DNA of 64,000 nt, taken from Opitutaceae bacterium (lineage in GTDB: Bacteria > Verrucomicrobiota > Verrucomicrobiia > Opitutales > Opitutaceae). This document shows, in pieces, positions 8,209 to 16,641 of the stretch (position 1 is its first letter; every line of letters starts with the position of its first letter). The stretch lies in contig JAEUGY010000118.1 of assembly GCA_016794625.1 (NCBI GenBank), positions 1 to 64,000 of the forward strand, written 5' to 3'. The position numbers and the translations under genes are program-made. Under the pieces are notes generated by a model. That model worked only from the letters and a program-made list of their open reading frames with translations, was not told the origin of the DNA and ran no database searches.

Positions 8209-9597
8209 TCAGCCGGTCGCGGAGGAGCGGGACACACCGGATGGTTCCGGGGAAGGGACCAGTTCCCGAATCAGCGTCTCGACCTTGTGGGCCGAGCGGG
8301 ACTGTTCCCCGGTCGCCGCATCGATGGCGGCGATCGACTCGTTCGTCCTCGCCACTCCGTCGGAAATCAAATGAAAAGCCTCGAACGCCCGCTTCGCCAC
8401 ATCGCTGCCCGACTGCACGCGTTGCACGGAGTCGCTGACCAGACGCGTGATGTCGCGGGTGGCCTGCGCCGACTTTTCGGCCAGTCGCCGCACTTCCTCG
8501 GCCACGACGGAAAAACCCACACCCTGCGGCCCCGCCCGCGCGGCCTCGATCGCGGCGTTGAAGGCGAGCAGGTTGGTTTGATTCGCGATCTCTCCGATCA
8601 CCTTCAGGGTTTCGCTGATCTCCGTCGAAGACGTCTGGATCGCACCCATGGACTGGACCACTTCCTGCAGGGCGGTGCTACCGCGCTCCGCTTCGGTCTT
8701 GGTGCGGTTGGCCAGCTGGTTCGAGTCGCGCGTGCCGGCCGCGATCGACTCGATCGTGCGCAGCAGCTCCGCCACCGTCTCGCTCATGGTGACGGCCTTG
8801 GCCATGATGCTTTGCTCGCGTTCGACCTGCTCGGTGACATCGACCGCAAATTTCACCACCTTGTAGGGCTTGCGCTCCGCGTTGAGGATCGGACTGTACG
8901 TCGCCTGAATCCAGATACGCTGACCGAACTTGCCCATCCGCAGGAAGCGACCGGTCACGTACTGTCCCCGCGCCAGACCGGACCAGAAGGAGCAGTACTC
9001 CTTGCTCGCAACGTACGAAGGTTCGCAAAAGAGCTTGTGGTGCTGCCCCCGGATCTCGTTCACGGTATAGCCCAGCAGCTCGAGAAAATTGTCGTTCGCC
9101 GTGAGCACGCGGCCTTCGAGATCGAACTCAATGGTGGCCTGCGAGCGGTCGATCGCAGCCAGCTTGCTGGCGGATTCCGCATCGCGCACCTTTTCCGCAG
9201 TGATGTCGGTCGCGAACTTGACCACCTTCACCACCCGGCCGTCCGCGTCGAACACGGGATTGTAGGAAGCCTGGATCCAGAACTCGGATCCACCCTTCCG
9301 CAGCCGCTTGTAGACCCCGGTATCGAACTCGCCGCGGCCCAGTTTGCTCCAAAACGTGCGGTACTCCGGCGTCTTGACGTAGTCGGGATCGCAGAACATC
9401 CGGTGATGACGTCCCACGACCTCCTCCTGTTCATACCCCGACGTGGCGAGAAAGTTCTGATTGGCCCGGAGCACCCTCCCCTCCAGATCGAACTCGATCA
9501 CGGCCTGCACGCGGTCGATCGCAGCCCAGAGATAGTCGCAGTCAGATCCCACCAAGGGCTTCGTCTGTTCCTCCACGTCAGTCGTTACCGTCATCAT
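8209..9597 (-). CDS. Soluble PAS-PAS methyl-accepting chemotaxis protein
   Basis: The start is uncertain: ATG 9597 (MMTVTTDVEEQ) leaves only a short lead before the first PAS domain, ATG 9621 adds eight residues and has GGAGG too close to it, and ATG 9741 adds 48 residues of low-quality sequence. From 9597 the protein has 462 residues: PAS 1 (about 23-134), PAS 2 (147-256), and the chemoreceptor signalling domain (262-444). There is no transmembrane segment or HAMP domain, so it is cytoplasmic, like Aer-2 or BdlA-type receptors that sense redox state, oxygen or small molecules through PAS cofactors. The two PAS domains are similar to each other. The signalling hairpin reads EAARAGPQGVGF, where EAARAGEQGRGF is usual. 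Confidence 0.9.
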   Translation of the reverse strand: MMTVTTDVEEQTKPLVGSDCDYLWAAIDRVQAVIEFDLEGRVLRANQNFLATSGYEQEEVVGRHHRMFCDPDYVKTPEYRTFWSKLGRGEFDTGVYKRLRKGGSEFWIQASYNPVFDADGRVVKVVKFATDITAEKVRDAESASKLAAIDRSQATIEFDLEGRVLTANDNFLELLGYTVNEIRGQHHKLFCEPSYVASKEYCSFWSGLARGQYVTGRFLRMGKFGQRIWIQATYSPILNAERKPYKVVKFAVDVTEQVEREQSIMAKAVTMSETVAELLRTIESIAAGTRDSNQLANRTKTEAERGSTALQEVVQSMGAIQTSSTEISETLKVIGEIANQTNLLAFNAAIEAARAGPQGVGFSVVAEEVRRLAEKSAQATRDITRLVSDSVQRVQSGSDVAKRAFEAFHLISDGVARTNESIAAIDAATGEQSRSAHKVETLIRELVPSPEPSGVSRSSATG

Positions 9598-9953
9598 GAT
9601 GAAAAAGCGCTCCGGTCCCATGCCCTCCGGGTGACCGCCTTTCGTCCGCGGTCCGAGCGGACCCGCCCGACGGAAGCAGCGCCCGCCGGCCCCGCCGCGA
9701 CCTCGCGCGTCGGGGGCGGCAAACAGGGCATGCTGCTGCATCTGGCATGCACCAGGAAAGCGGTATCCATGGGATTCACCGAAACGTGCATCGACACCCC
9801 TTCCGGCGCGATTGAGCGCAGAGCGGGGGCGATGGCGCCTCCCCGACCCGGAGATTTTCCTAGGAGAAACCGCGCCTCCGGCCGGGATTTGGCACAGCTT
9901 TTTGCCACCGGGGCGGCCGCGGGTCCCGAGAGCGCCCCGAGCCCGCGACGGCG
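9598..9953. other. Gene-free stretch upstream of the PAS chemoreceptor
   Basis: About 350 bases between the chemoreceptor start and the esterase stop, both on the minus strand. I see no convincing gene and none of the palindromic repeats common elsewhere. It must hold the promoter for the chemoreceptor/CheW pair. A TGGCA...TGCCA inverted repeat lies at about 9891-9908, but the spacing is one base too long for a sigma-54 promoter. Confidence 0.5.
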
Positions 9954-11267
9954 TCAGGGTCGCCGCGCGACCTTAAACAGCACGTCGGCCCGGTCCATGA
10001 ATTGAGCCCAATCATAGGGCGTGATGTCATGTTTGCCGGTGCGCAGATGGTAGGATAGGCCGTCACCCAGGACCGGATGGTCCACCGGCGGCAAGGTGAC
10101 GCGGCCGAGTCCTTTTTTGCCCCACAGCGCAAACACCGGTCCGGCGTGGAGGGTGGCGAGAAACTCGCCGCGCGGGTCGGCCCAGGTGTCTTCGATCGCG
10201 CTGGCCACGTAGACGTCACGCGGTGCCATGAGCGCGAGCAGGGAATGCGAATCGAAGGGCAGCTTTTCCTCGGCGCCGTTGTAGCCGCGGTAGGTGCGGG
10301 AAAACCAATGGGGGAAGGCGAGGTTCAGCCGTTCGACGTTTTCTCCAAACTGGCGCGTGGCAAGGGCGGCGCCTCCGGCGCCCGAGTTGTTGGAGATGAC
10401 CAGGGCGAATCGAGGATCCTGCGCGCCGGCCCAGAGCGCCGCTTTCCCGAGACGGGAGTGGCCGTGGACCGCCACCCGCGCCGGGTCAATGTCCGGGTCC
10501 GTCTCGAGATAATCCATGATGCGGCTGAGTCCCCAGGCCCAGATGCCGATTGCCCCCCACGCGTCCGGCGCCCGTCCTTCCGTCCCTCCCGTGCCCGCCC
10601 ATGCCGCGAGCCCGCGGGAGAGGCCTTCGGGGCGGTCCTCGCACAGTTCGCCATAATAGGCGGTGGCCGTCGCATACCCGCGCGCCACCACCTGCTCGAC
10701 CGCCCAGCGGTCGGCATGCACGCCCCGCGTACCCTCGGTCGCCCGCCCGTTCACCACCTTGAACGCGGCGTTGTCGCGCATCCAGACATCCGATACGGTG
10801 ATGCCCGGATCGGAGTGGATGGACTGGTTGCCAAAGTAGTTCAGCCCGACAAAGGCGGGGAACCGGCGTGGGCCGCCCTCCACTGCCACCGGGAGATAGA
10901 CCAATACGCGCAGTCGCGGCGCATCGGACCCGTCGGCGAAGGCGAGGGTGATTTCCTTGCGCACCGCCTTGCCGCCCAGCGCCGTCCGGTCGACGGACGT
11001 CACGGTCCAGCGCAGTCCGGGCGGGCGGCCGACGAGGTTGCGGCCGAACATCTCCCGCGTGAATAACTCAAGCAGCTCGGGCCGGCGCAGCTCGGTCCAC
11101 TGCGCCGCGGTGCGGATGACGGTGCCGTCGCGCGCGGTCAGCACCGCGGGCAGCGGAATCGACCCGACCTTGGCTTCGTCGTAGTTGTAGGAGCTGGACG
11201 GCGGCAGGGCCGCCCGCAGAGGAGCCAGCAGCAGGACGACGGGCAAAAAGAAGAGGGAGCGCAGCAT
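9954..11267 (-). CDS. Secreted glucuronoyl esterase (carbohydrate esterase family 15)
   Basis: The frame is open back to 11414, but the start is placed at ATG 11267 because it begins a signal peptide (MLRSLFFLPVVLLLAPLRAAL). The 437-residue product has the CE15 nucleophile motif GHSRLGKAALW (Ser271), followed by DPRFALVISNNSGAGGAAL, and a His-containing end LRTGKHDITPYDW. CE15 enzymes cleave ester bonds between 4-O-methyl-glucuronic acid of xylan and lignin alcohols, so this is a plant-biomass enzyme acting outside the cytoplasm; well-studied bacterial members come from Opitutus. The length fits bacterial CE15 proteins. The divergent AraC-type regulator 173 bases away is a plausible local regulator. 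Confidence 0.92.
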   Translation of the reverse strand: MLRSLFFLPVVLLLAPLRAALPPSSSYNYDEAKVGSIPLPAVLTARDGTVIRTAAQWTELRRPELLELFTREMFGRNLVGRPPGLRWTVTSVDRTALGGKAVRKEITLAFADGSDAPRLRVLVYLPVAVEGGPRRFPAFVGLNYFGNQSIHSDPGITVSDVWMRDNAAFKVVNGRATEGTRGVHADRWAVEQVVARGYATATAYYGELCEDRPEGLSRGLAAWAGTGGTEGRAPDAWGAIGIWAWGLSRIMDYLETDPDIDPARVAVHGHSRLGKAALWAGAQDPRFALVISNNSGAGGAALATRQFGENVERLNLAFPHWFSRTYRGYNGAEEKLPFDSHSLLALMAPRDVYVASAIEDTWADPRGEFLATLHAGPVFALWGKKGLGRVTLPPVDHPVLGDGLSYHLRTGKHDITPYDWAQFMDRADVLFKVARRP

Positions 11268-11440
11268 GTCCGCGATCCTGACTCCCGACACCCTCCGGCT
11301 CAAGGGATTAGGCACCACCCTTTCCCGGTCGACCGCATTTCCGGAGGGCCGCGCCGGAAACCGGGGATTGCGGAGGACGCGGGCGCGGGTTTGTCTGTGC
11401 ACGCCGCGCCCCACGTCCGTTCCGGATCCCGCGGCGAACC

Positions 11441-11887
11441 ATGAAGGCTGTCACTCTCGCCGCCCACCATGATCGCATGAATGCGGTCTGCGCCTTCCTC
11501 CTGAGTCACCGGCATGACCTGCCCGACGTCGCCGCGCTCGCCCGCCGGGCCGGGCTCTCGGTGCGGCAGTTCGAGCGGGTCTACTACCAGATGTTCGGTG
11601 AATCGGTGCGGGCGTGCTTCGCCCGCCTGCGGCTGGAACGGGCTGCGGTGCAACTGCGGACCACCCGGCGCCGGATCCAGACGCTGGCGGTGGAGGCGGG
11701 GTTTACCTCACGCGACGCCTTCTGCCGTCGATTCCAGGAACGATTCGGCCTCTCGCCCGCCTTGTATCGGGGACTGCCCCGCATCAGCCGACAGCCAGGC
11801 CGGCGCCTGAGTCTATGGCAGCAGGCCCTGGCCCTCGCGCCCCGCCCTGCGCGCACCCAGACCATAAAGCGGAGCAAGAAAACGTAG
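11441..11887 (+). CDS. AraC-type DNA-binding protein without sensor domain
   Basis: A 148-residue protein that is almost only the double helix-turn-helix domain of the AraC/XylS family (about residues 15-115): the first helix-turn-helix around LPDVAALARRAGLSVRQFERVY, then the connecting helix, and the second around TLAVEAGFTSRDAFCRRFQERFGLSP, the family signature. Most AraC proteins carry an additional 150-residue effector domain, absent here. An in-frame ATG at 11477 (residue 13) is an alternative start. The last 35 residues are basic and probably disordered. It is divergent from the glucuronoyl esterase, so it may control that gene; this is inference from position. Confidence 0.85.
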   Translation: MKAVTLAAHHDRMNAVCAFLLSHRHDLPDVAALARRAGLSVRQFERVYYQMFGESVRACFARLRLERAAVQLRTTRRRIQTLAVEAGFTSRDAFCRRFQERFGLSPALYRGLPRISRQPGRRLSLWQQALALAPRPARTQTIKRSKKT

Positions 11888-11905
11888 GCCAGGGTCCCCG
11901 GCTCG

Positions 11906-12181
11906 GTTGGAGGTGGCCTCGCTGAGGCCGCGGGGACGGGCGTTGCACCCATCGAAACGGAGGGCGGAGGCGGGACCGGCTGGTCCCGTCGCGGCCTCAG
12001 CGAGGCCACCTCCAACGAGACGCCGACAACGGGGCCCATGTTAACGACAACTGGTCACCCGCCGGGTTCTTCCCTGGATGGCGCCGCTCCGTCGGCGCCG
12101 GTTGCGCGCTGCGAATCCCGCAACGGTCGTGCGCGTTGACGCGTCAACCGTCCTCCGGCGTCGACGGAGCGACGCCCTCCA
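11906..12181. repeat. Palindromic repeat mosaic
   Basis: The spacer 11888-12233 is nearly all repeat. It starts with GTTGGAGG plus stem GGCCTC-GCT-GAGGCC (11906-11932), then stem GGGACC...GGTCCC (about 11971-11988), then the GGCCTC stem in opposite orientation ending ACCTCCAAC (11990-12016), so the two outer modules form a large inverted repeat. Next come the ACCC..GGGT linker, stem GGCGCCG-CTCCGT-CGGCGCC (12074-12099), a perfect palindrome GTTGACGCGTCAAC (12135-12148) and the inverted GGCGTCG/CGACGCC stem (12157-12181). It lies between two convergent genes. Confidence 0.85.
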
Positions 12182-12233
12182 ACGGAGGCCGATCATCGGG
12201 TTCCCTTGTCGCGCCGGTTTCGTGGCGCGCGGG

Positions 12234-12692
12234 CTAGGGGAAGAGCTCCTCGATGCGGCGGGTACGAAAGTCGAAGATGGTCTGGAGCTGGCGTCCAATC
12301 CAGACGGCGTGCAGCAGCTCTCCGAGGAAACCGAAGCCCACCTCATACGTGACCACATCCACCATGCGCAGTCCCCCACCCCCGGGAATCGGCGTGTAAT
12401 GGTGCTCGTGATGCCACAGGCGATACGGTCCGATGCGCTGCTCATCGACAAAGAACTCTCCTTCCCGCACGTGCGTGATTTCGGTCAGCCAGCGGGTGGT
12501 CACTCCCGGCAGCACACCGATGCGGTACTCGATCAACTGTCCGGCAAACATGCGCGGGGCGGTCGGTCCGACGATACGAAACGAGAGCGACTTGGGGGTC
12601 AGGGTGTCGAGATTGGCCGGCGAGGCGAAAAACTCCCAGATCCGGGCCGGGTCGCCCCGGACCACCTGCTCGCGGTGCAATCGATGAATCAT
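12234..12692 (-). CDS. SRPBCC (START/Bet v1-like) ligand-binding family protein
   Basis: A 152-residue cytoplasmic protein with the SRPBCC helix-grip pattern: an opening strand HREQVVRGDPARIWEFFASPANLDTLTP, a middle with the YRIGVLPGVTTRWLTEI and FVDEQRIGPYRLWHHEHHY strands, and a closing long helix LLHAVWIGRQLQTIFDFRTRRIEELFP. This matches the subgroup often annotated as cyclase/dehydrase-like or SRPBCC proteins that bind a hydrophobic ligand. The precise ligand is unknown. It ends beside the repeat mosaic and is transcribed in the same direction as the M20 peptidase upstream (78 bases). Confidence 0.82.
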   Translation of the reverse strand: MIHRLHREQVVRGDPARIWEFFASPANLDTLTPKSLSFRIVGPTAPRMFAGQLIEYRIGVLPGVTTRWLTEITHVREGEFFVDEQRIGPYRLWHHEHHYTPIPGGGGLRMVDVVTYEVGFGFLGELLHAVWIGRQLQTIFDFRTRRIEELFP

Positions 12693-12770
12693 CGGGCCAA
12701 AGGAGAGGGTTCTCGGTTCCGCGCAAGTCGAGGGGCGGAGAAAAGGTCGTCCAACCTCCTCCGCTCGCGG

Positions 12771-14060
12771 TCAGGGCTGGGTCCGCAGTCCGGCGATCTC
12801 AAGCAAGGCGAGCAGAGCACGTTGGGTCCCCAGGTGACTGTCGGTCGTGTCGAACTGTTCCTGGAGCGCATGATTGCCCGTGCTTTCGCCCCCGCCGGGC
12901 AGGGTGACGGCCGGAATGCCCAGGCTGATCGGCACGTTGGCGTCGGTGGAGCTGGCTTCAAACCGAGCCTCGATGCCGAGCGCGGCATTGGCCCGGCGTA
13001 CGGCCTGGAGAATCGGCGCGTCATCGGCCACGCGCCCGGTCGGGCGGAGTCCCACCTGCTTGATCTCCACGGTGACGGGATTCGACCGGTTGGTCAGGCG
13101 GGCGGGCCCGCTGCGTGTCCGTTTCTCCCAAAACTGATTTTCCTCCTGCACCGCCGCGGCCACCGCGGCCCGGAACGCGGCATCCACCTGGGCCAGGGCT
13201 TCGGCATCGGGGGACCGCAGATCGATTTCAAACGAAGCGGATTGGGCGATCGAATTGACAGAGGTGCCGCCTTCGATCCGACCGACATTGAACGTCGTCT
13301 TCGGCGTCTCCGGGACCTCCAGCCGCGAGATCTTCTCGATCGCGCGGCCCAGCGCATGGATCGGATTGACCAGGCCGAACATGCCGTAGCTGTGTCCACC
13401 CGGAGCGCGAAAGGTCACGCGGTAACGGTGACTGCCCACGGCACCACTCACGACCCGCAGCCCGGAACCATCGAGCGAGATGAAGTGGGTGATTTTTCCC
13501 TTCATCTCCTTTTCAAACAAGTGCCGGACGCCCCGGAGATCGCCCAGACCTTCTTCCCCCACGGTGCCGACAAAGACCACCGTGCCCTCGGTGGCCAGGG
13601 CCTTCTCGTTGAGCGCCCCCAGCACGGCCAGCATCACCGCGAGGCCGCGGCAGTCATCCGCAATGCCGGGCGCCTTCAGCCATGTGCCCTCGCGCTTGAC
13701 GGTCGTGTCGGTGCCCGCCGGAAACACGGTGTCAAGGTGCGCCGAAAACACCAGGGTCGGCGACAGCGTGCGGCCGGGCCGGACGCCGATGACATTGCCC
13801 TCGGCGTCGATGCGGACGTCCCGCAAACCCGCGGCGACGAACTTCTGCCGAAAGTACTCCGCCCGGCGCGCCTCTTCAAACGGAGGTGCCGGGATCTCGC
13901 AGATCCGAATCTGCTCCTCCAGGGTGCGCGGTTCCTCGGCTTTCAGGTAGGCGAGCGCCGCCTGCACCTCCGGGCGCCGGGCGAGGGGCGCTTCCGCCGC
14001 GGCCCGGGCGGGCACGATGGACACGGAAACAAGCAGGATCAGCGTGAGGAGGGAGCGCAT
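12771..14060 (-). CDS. Exported M20-family metallopeptidase
   Basis: The start is set at ATG 14060, which begins a signal peptide (MRSLLTLILLVSVSIVPARA); the frame remains open a further 66 bases upstream. The 429-residue protein has the M20/M25/M40 zinc-peptidase pattern: metal ligand His and active-site Asp in SAHLDTVFP, bridging Asp in GIADDCRGLAV, the catalytic Glu pair in GTVGEEGLGD, a further Asp in SLDG, and the late His in STGNHALQEQFD. A dimerisation domain interrupts the catalytic domain (about residues 190-310, GGHSYG...). These enzymes hydrolyse short peptides or acyl-amino acids with two zinc ions; the export signal places this one in the periplasm. It is divergent from the S9 peptidase. 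Confidence 0.9.
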   Translation of the reverse strand: MRSLLTLILLVSVSIVPARAAAEAPLARRPEVQAALAYLKAEEPRTLEEQIRICEIPAPPFEEARRAEYFRQKFVAAGLRDVRIDAEGNVIGVRPGRTLSPTLVFSAHLDTVFPAGTDTTVKREGTWLKAPGIADDCRGLAVMLAVLGALNEKALATEGTVVFVGTVGEEGLGDLRGVRHLFEKEMKGKITHFISLDGSGLRVVSGAVGSHRYRVTFRAPGGHSYGMFGLVNPIHALGRAIEKISRLEVPETPKTTFNVGRIEGGTSVNSIAQSASFEIDLRSPDAEALAQVDAAFRAAVAAAVQEENQFWEKRTRSGPARLTNRSNPVTVEIKQVGLRPTGRVADDAPILQAVRRANAALGIEARFEASSTDANVPISLGIPAVTLPGGGESTGNHALQEQFDTTDSHLGTQRALLALLEIAGLRTQP

Positions 14061-14167
14061 GGGTGGAGCGGCGTGGAGCAAGCGCCGTACCGAGCCCCGG
14101 TGCAAGCCACCGCCGGCTGCGCGCACTCGACAGGGAATGTTCGTCGGGCAAGGTTACCCCTTTCACC

Positions 14168-16420
14168 ATGCCCCTTTTCCACCGTTGGCACGGATCCATC
14201 CTGGCGTTTGCGCTGGCTCTGTCGGGTCTGAGTTTCGGACAAACCCCGGCCACTCCCCCCACGCCCATCACCGCCGGCGATTTGCTGCAGGTCAAAGTCC
14301 TGGAAGCGCCGGCCCTGTCTCCCGACGGCGCCTGGGTCGTCTACACCGTGCGTTCAATCGAACCCAAATCCGCGGCTCCGGACGAATGGGTTTATCACAC
14401 GCACCTTTGGCTCGCCGCGACGGACGGGTCCCAACCCGCCCGCCAATTGACCCGAAACGCCACCCAAAACAGCGCGCCGGACTGGCACCCCGACGGACGG
14501 CGGATCGCGTTTGTGCGCGGGAGTGACACGCCCGGCGAGAAACCGCAGATCCACGTCCTCTCGCTGGACGGCGGGGAAGCCGTGGCTTGGACCCGACTCG
14601 AGACCGGGGCAGGGGCGCCCCAATGGTCACCGGACGGCCGTCGCTTGATGTTTCAGTCCACCTTGAGCGAAGCACAGCTCCGCGCCGCCCTGGAGACCGC
14701 CCGCCAACCCAGCGCGCCGCACTGGCCCTCCGAGCGTTCGCGACGCGAGCCTCTGGACACCGCCAATTGGAAAAACCAACGCCCGGGCGGGAAAAAAACC
14801 GACTCCGCCGCGACCCCTCCCCTCGCGTCCGCCCAGCCCGATGGGACACCGGCGGAGCGCCGGGAATGGCTGGCCCGCAACGAGGCCGATGGCAATCCGC
14901 GCGTCCTGACGCGCCCGACCTTTCTTGCGGAAGGGGACCTCCAGCCCGACCTATCGTTTTCCACGGTTTACGTGATGGAGGCCCAGGCCGACGCGACTCC
15001 GAAAGCCATCGCCCTGGGCTACGACGCCCTGGGGTCCGCCCGGTGGCTGCCCAATGGACGCGAGGTCGTGGTGCTGGCCCCGCGCTCAATCAAGGAACAC
15101 CCGGACCGCGCCCGCGAACGGAGCGTCGCCATCGTCAACGTCGAAACCGGCGCCCTGCGTACCGTGCTCGACGGCCTGGGTGAAAGCTACGCCGCGCCCA
15201 CCCCGTCGCCCGATGGCGCCTGGATCGGCGTGCTCCTGCAGGAAGGTGGACCGTTCTCGTTCGATCCTCCGAAAGTCGCGGTCGTTCCGACCCAGGGAGG
15301 CCGCCTGGAGGCGCTCACCCCGCTTCTCGACCGCTCGGTCCAGGCGTTCAAATGGACGCCCGACAGTGACGCGATCGTGTTTTCCTACGTCCATGAAGGC
15401 GGATTCCCGCTCGGCCGCGTCGGACTGGCCGATCGCACGGTCCAGACCCTGACCGACCGGGCCGACTGGGGCATCCGCGCTTTCGACCTCGATCGCAAGC
15501 AGCTGGTGCAGGTGGTCACCCACCCCGGCAACCCTTCGGAACTCCACGTCGCGTCGCCCCGCGGAAACGCCAGTCGCGCCCTGACGACCCACAACCAAAG
15601 CTGGATCTCCGGCCGACGCCTGGCGGTGATGGAGGCCCATCGACGGGTCAACTCCGTCGGACAAGCGACTCAGTTCTGGACCATGCGCCCGGCTGACTCC
15701 GTCCCGGGACAGAAGCACCCGCTGCTCCTGCAGATCCACGGCGGCCCCAGCGCCATGTGGGGACCGGGCGAAGACAGCATGTGGCTGGAGTTCCAGTATT
15801 TTGCTGCCCAGGGATATGCGCTCGTCTTCGGCAACCCGCGCGGCTCCGGTGGGTACGGACGGGAGTTTCAGCGGGCGAACCACTCCAACTGGGGCGCCGG
15901 CCCGGCGGCCGACGTGCTCGGGTTCGCCGACTTCGCCGCCCGGCTACCGTGGGTTGACCCGACCCGCCAGGTCATCACGGGAGGATCCTACGGCGGTTAT
16001 CTCACCGCCTGGATCATCGCGCATGACCAACGGTTCAAGGCGGCCGTCGCCCAGCGCGGCGTGTACGACCTCGTAACCTTTTTCGGGGAAGGCAACGCCT
16101 GGCGGCTCGTGCCTCTCTACTTTGGCGGTTACCCGTGGCAGAAACCGGTGCGCGACCTGCTGGAACGCGAGTCGCCGCTGACCTACGTGGAGCAGATTCG
16201 CACCCCGCTGCTGATCCAGCACGGAGACGTCGATTTCCGGACCGGGGTGATTCAAAGCCAGATGCTCTACCAAAGTCTGAAAGTGCTCGAGCGCCCGGTG
16301 GAATACGCCCGCTACCCGCGCGCCACTCACGAAATGAGCCGCACCGGAGAGCCACGCCAGCGGTTGGACAGCCTGGTGCGTTACGAAGAGTTCTTCCGCC
16401 GCCATCTGGATCTGCCGTAG
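14168..16420 (+). CDS. S9-family (prolyl oligopeptidase-like) serine peptidase, exported
   Basis: The start is placed at ATG 14168, which begins a signal peptide (MPLFHRWHGSILAFALALSG...FGQ); the frame is open for 105 bases further upstream. The 750-residue protein has an N-terminal beta-propeller of WD40/TolB-like blades (repeated SPDG and WTPDSD motifs) and a C-terminal alpha/beta hydrolase with the S9 triad: Ser607 in GGSYGGYL, Asp689 in HGDVDFRTG and His721 in RATHEMSR. It matches acylaminoacyl/dipeptidyl peptidases that trim peptides. The M20 peptidase is encoded divergently 107 bases away, suggesting a shared role in periplasmic peptide use. Confidence 0.92.
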   Translation: MPLFHRWHGSILAFALALSGLSFGQTPATPPTPITAGDLLQVKVLEAPALSPDGAWVVYTVRSIEPKSAAPDEWVYHTHLWLAATDGSQPARQLTRNATQNSAPDWHPDGRRIAFVRGSDTPGEKPQIHVLSLDGGEAVAWTRLETGAGAPQWSPDGRRLMFQSTLSEAQLRAALETARQPSAPHWPSERSRREPLDTANWKNQRPGGKKTDSAATPPLASAQPDGTPAERREWLARNEADGNPRVLTRPTFLAEGDLQPDLSFSTVYVMEAQADATPKAIALGYDALGSARWLPNGREVVVLAPRSIKEHPDRARERSVAIVNVETGALRTVLDGLGESYAAPTPSPDGAWIGVLLQEGGPFSFDPPKVAVVPTQGGRLEALTPLLDRSVQAFKWTPDSDAIVFSYVHEGGFPLGRVGLADRTVQTLTDRADWGIRAFDLDRKQLVQVVTHPGNPSELHVASPRGNASRALTTHNQSWISGRRLAVMEAHRRVNSVGQATQFWTMRPADSVPGQKHPLLLQIHGGPSAMWGPGEDSMWLEFQYFAAQGYALVFGNPRGSGGYGREFQRANHSNWGAGPAADVLGFADFAARLPWVDPTRQVITGGSYGGYLTAWIIAHDQRFKAAVAQRGVYDLVTFFGEGNAWRLVPLYFGGYPWQKPVRDLLERESPLTYVEQIRTPLLIQHGDVDFRTGVIQSQMLYQSLKVLERPVEYARYPRATHEMSRTGEPRQRLDSLVRYEEFFRRHLDLP

Positions 16421-16467
16421 GCGGCTCCCGCCTCGCGTTGCCTGAGTGGAGCGGCAACGCCCTTCCC

Positions 16468-16620
16468 CGCGGCCTCAACGAGGCCACCTCCAACGGAGGA
16501 GGAGATCTTCCTGTTGGAGGTGGCCTCGCTGAGGCCGCGACGGGACCCTCGGTCCCGCCTCCGTCTCGCGTCTCGTGGCTACAACTCCTATCCCCGCGGG
16601 GTCGGCGACCCCGCCTACAG
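16468..16620. repeat. Palindromic repeat mosaic between convergent genes
   Basis: Contains, in order: stem GGCCTC-AAC-GAGGCC ending ACCTCCAAC (16468-16497), the opposite-orientation GTTGGAGG arm with stem GGCCTC-GCT-GAGGCC (16512-16540), stem GGGACC-CTC-GGTCCC (16542-16556) and stem GGGGTCGG-CGACCCC (about 16595-16612). It fills the spacer between the stop of the S9 peptidase and the stop of the LptF/LptG-like permease, where it may terminate transcription from both sides. Confidence 0.82.
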
Positions 16621-16641
16621 CAAGGCGGGCGCGACGCATGG

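Noticed and set aside
9889..9910. TGGCAC...TTGC sigma-54-like sequence
   Set aside because: The GG and GC dinucleotides are 11 bases apart on either strand, whereas sigma-54 promoters need 10.
7663..10005. 780-codon plus-strand frame opposite cheW and the PAS chemoreceptor
   Set aside because: It spans two genes with clear domains on the other strand; its own translation is His/Arg/Gly-rich noise.
12078..14231. 717-codon plus-strand frame
   Set aside because: Antisense to the SRPBCC and M20 peptidase genes, starting inside a repeat mosaic; no domain.
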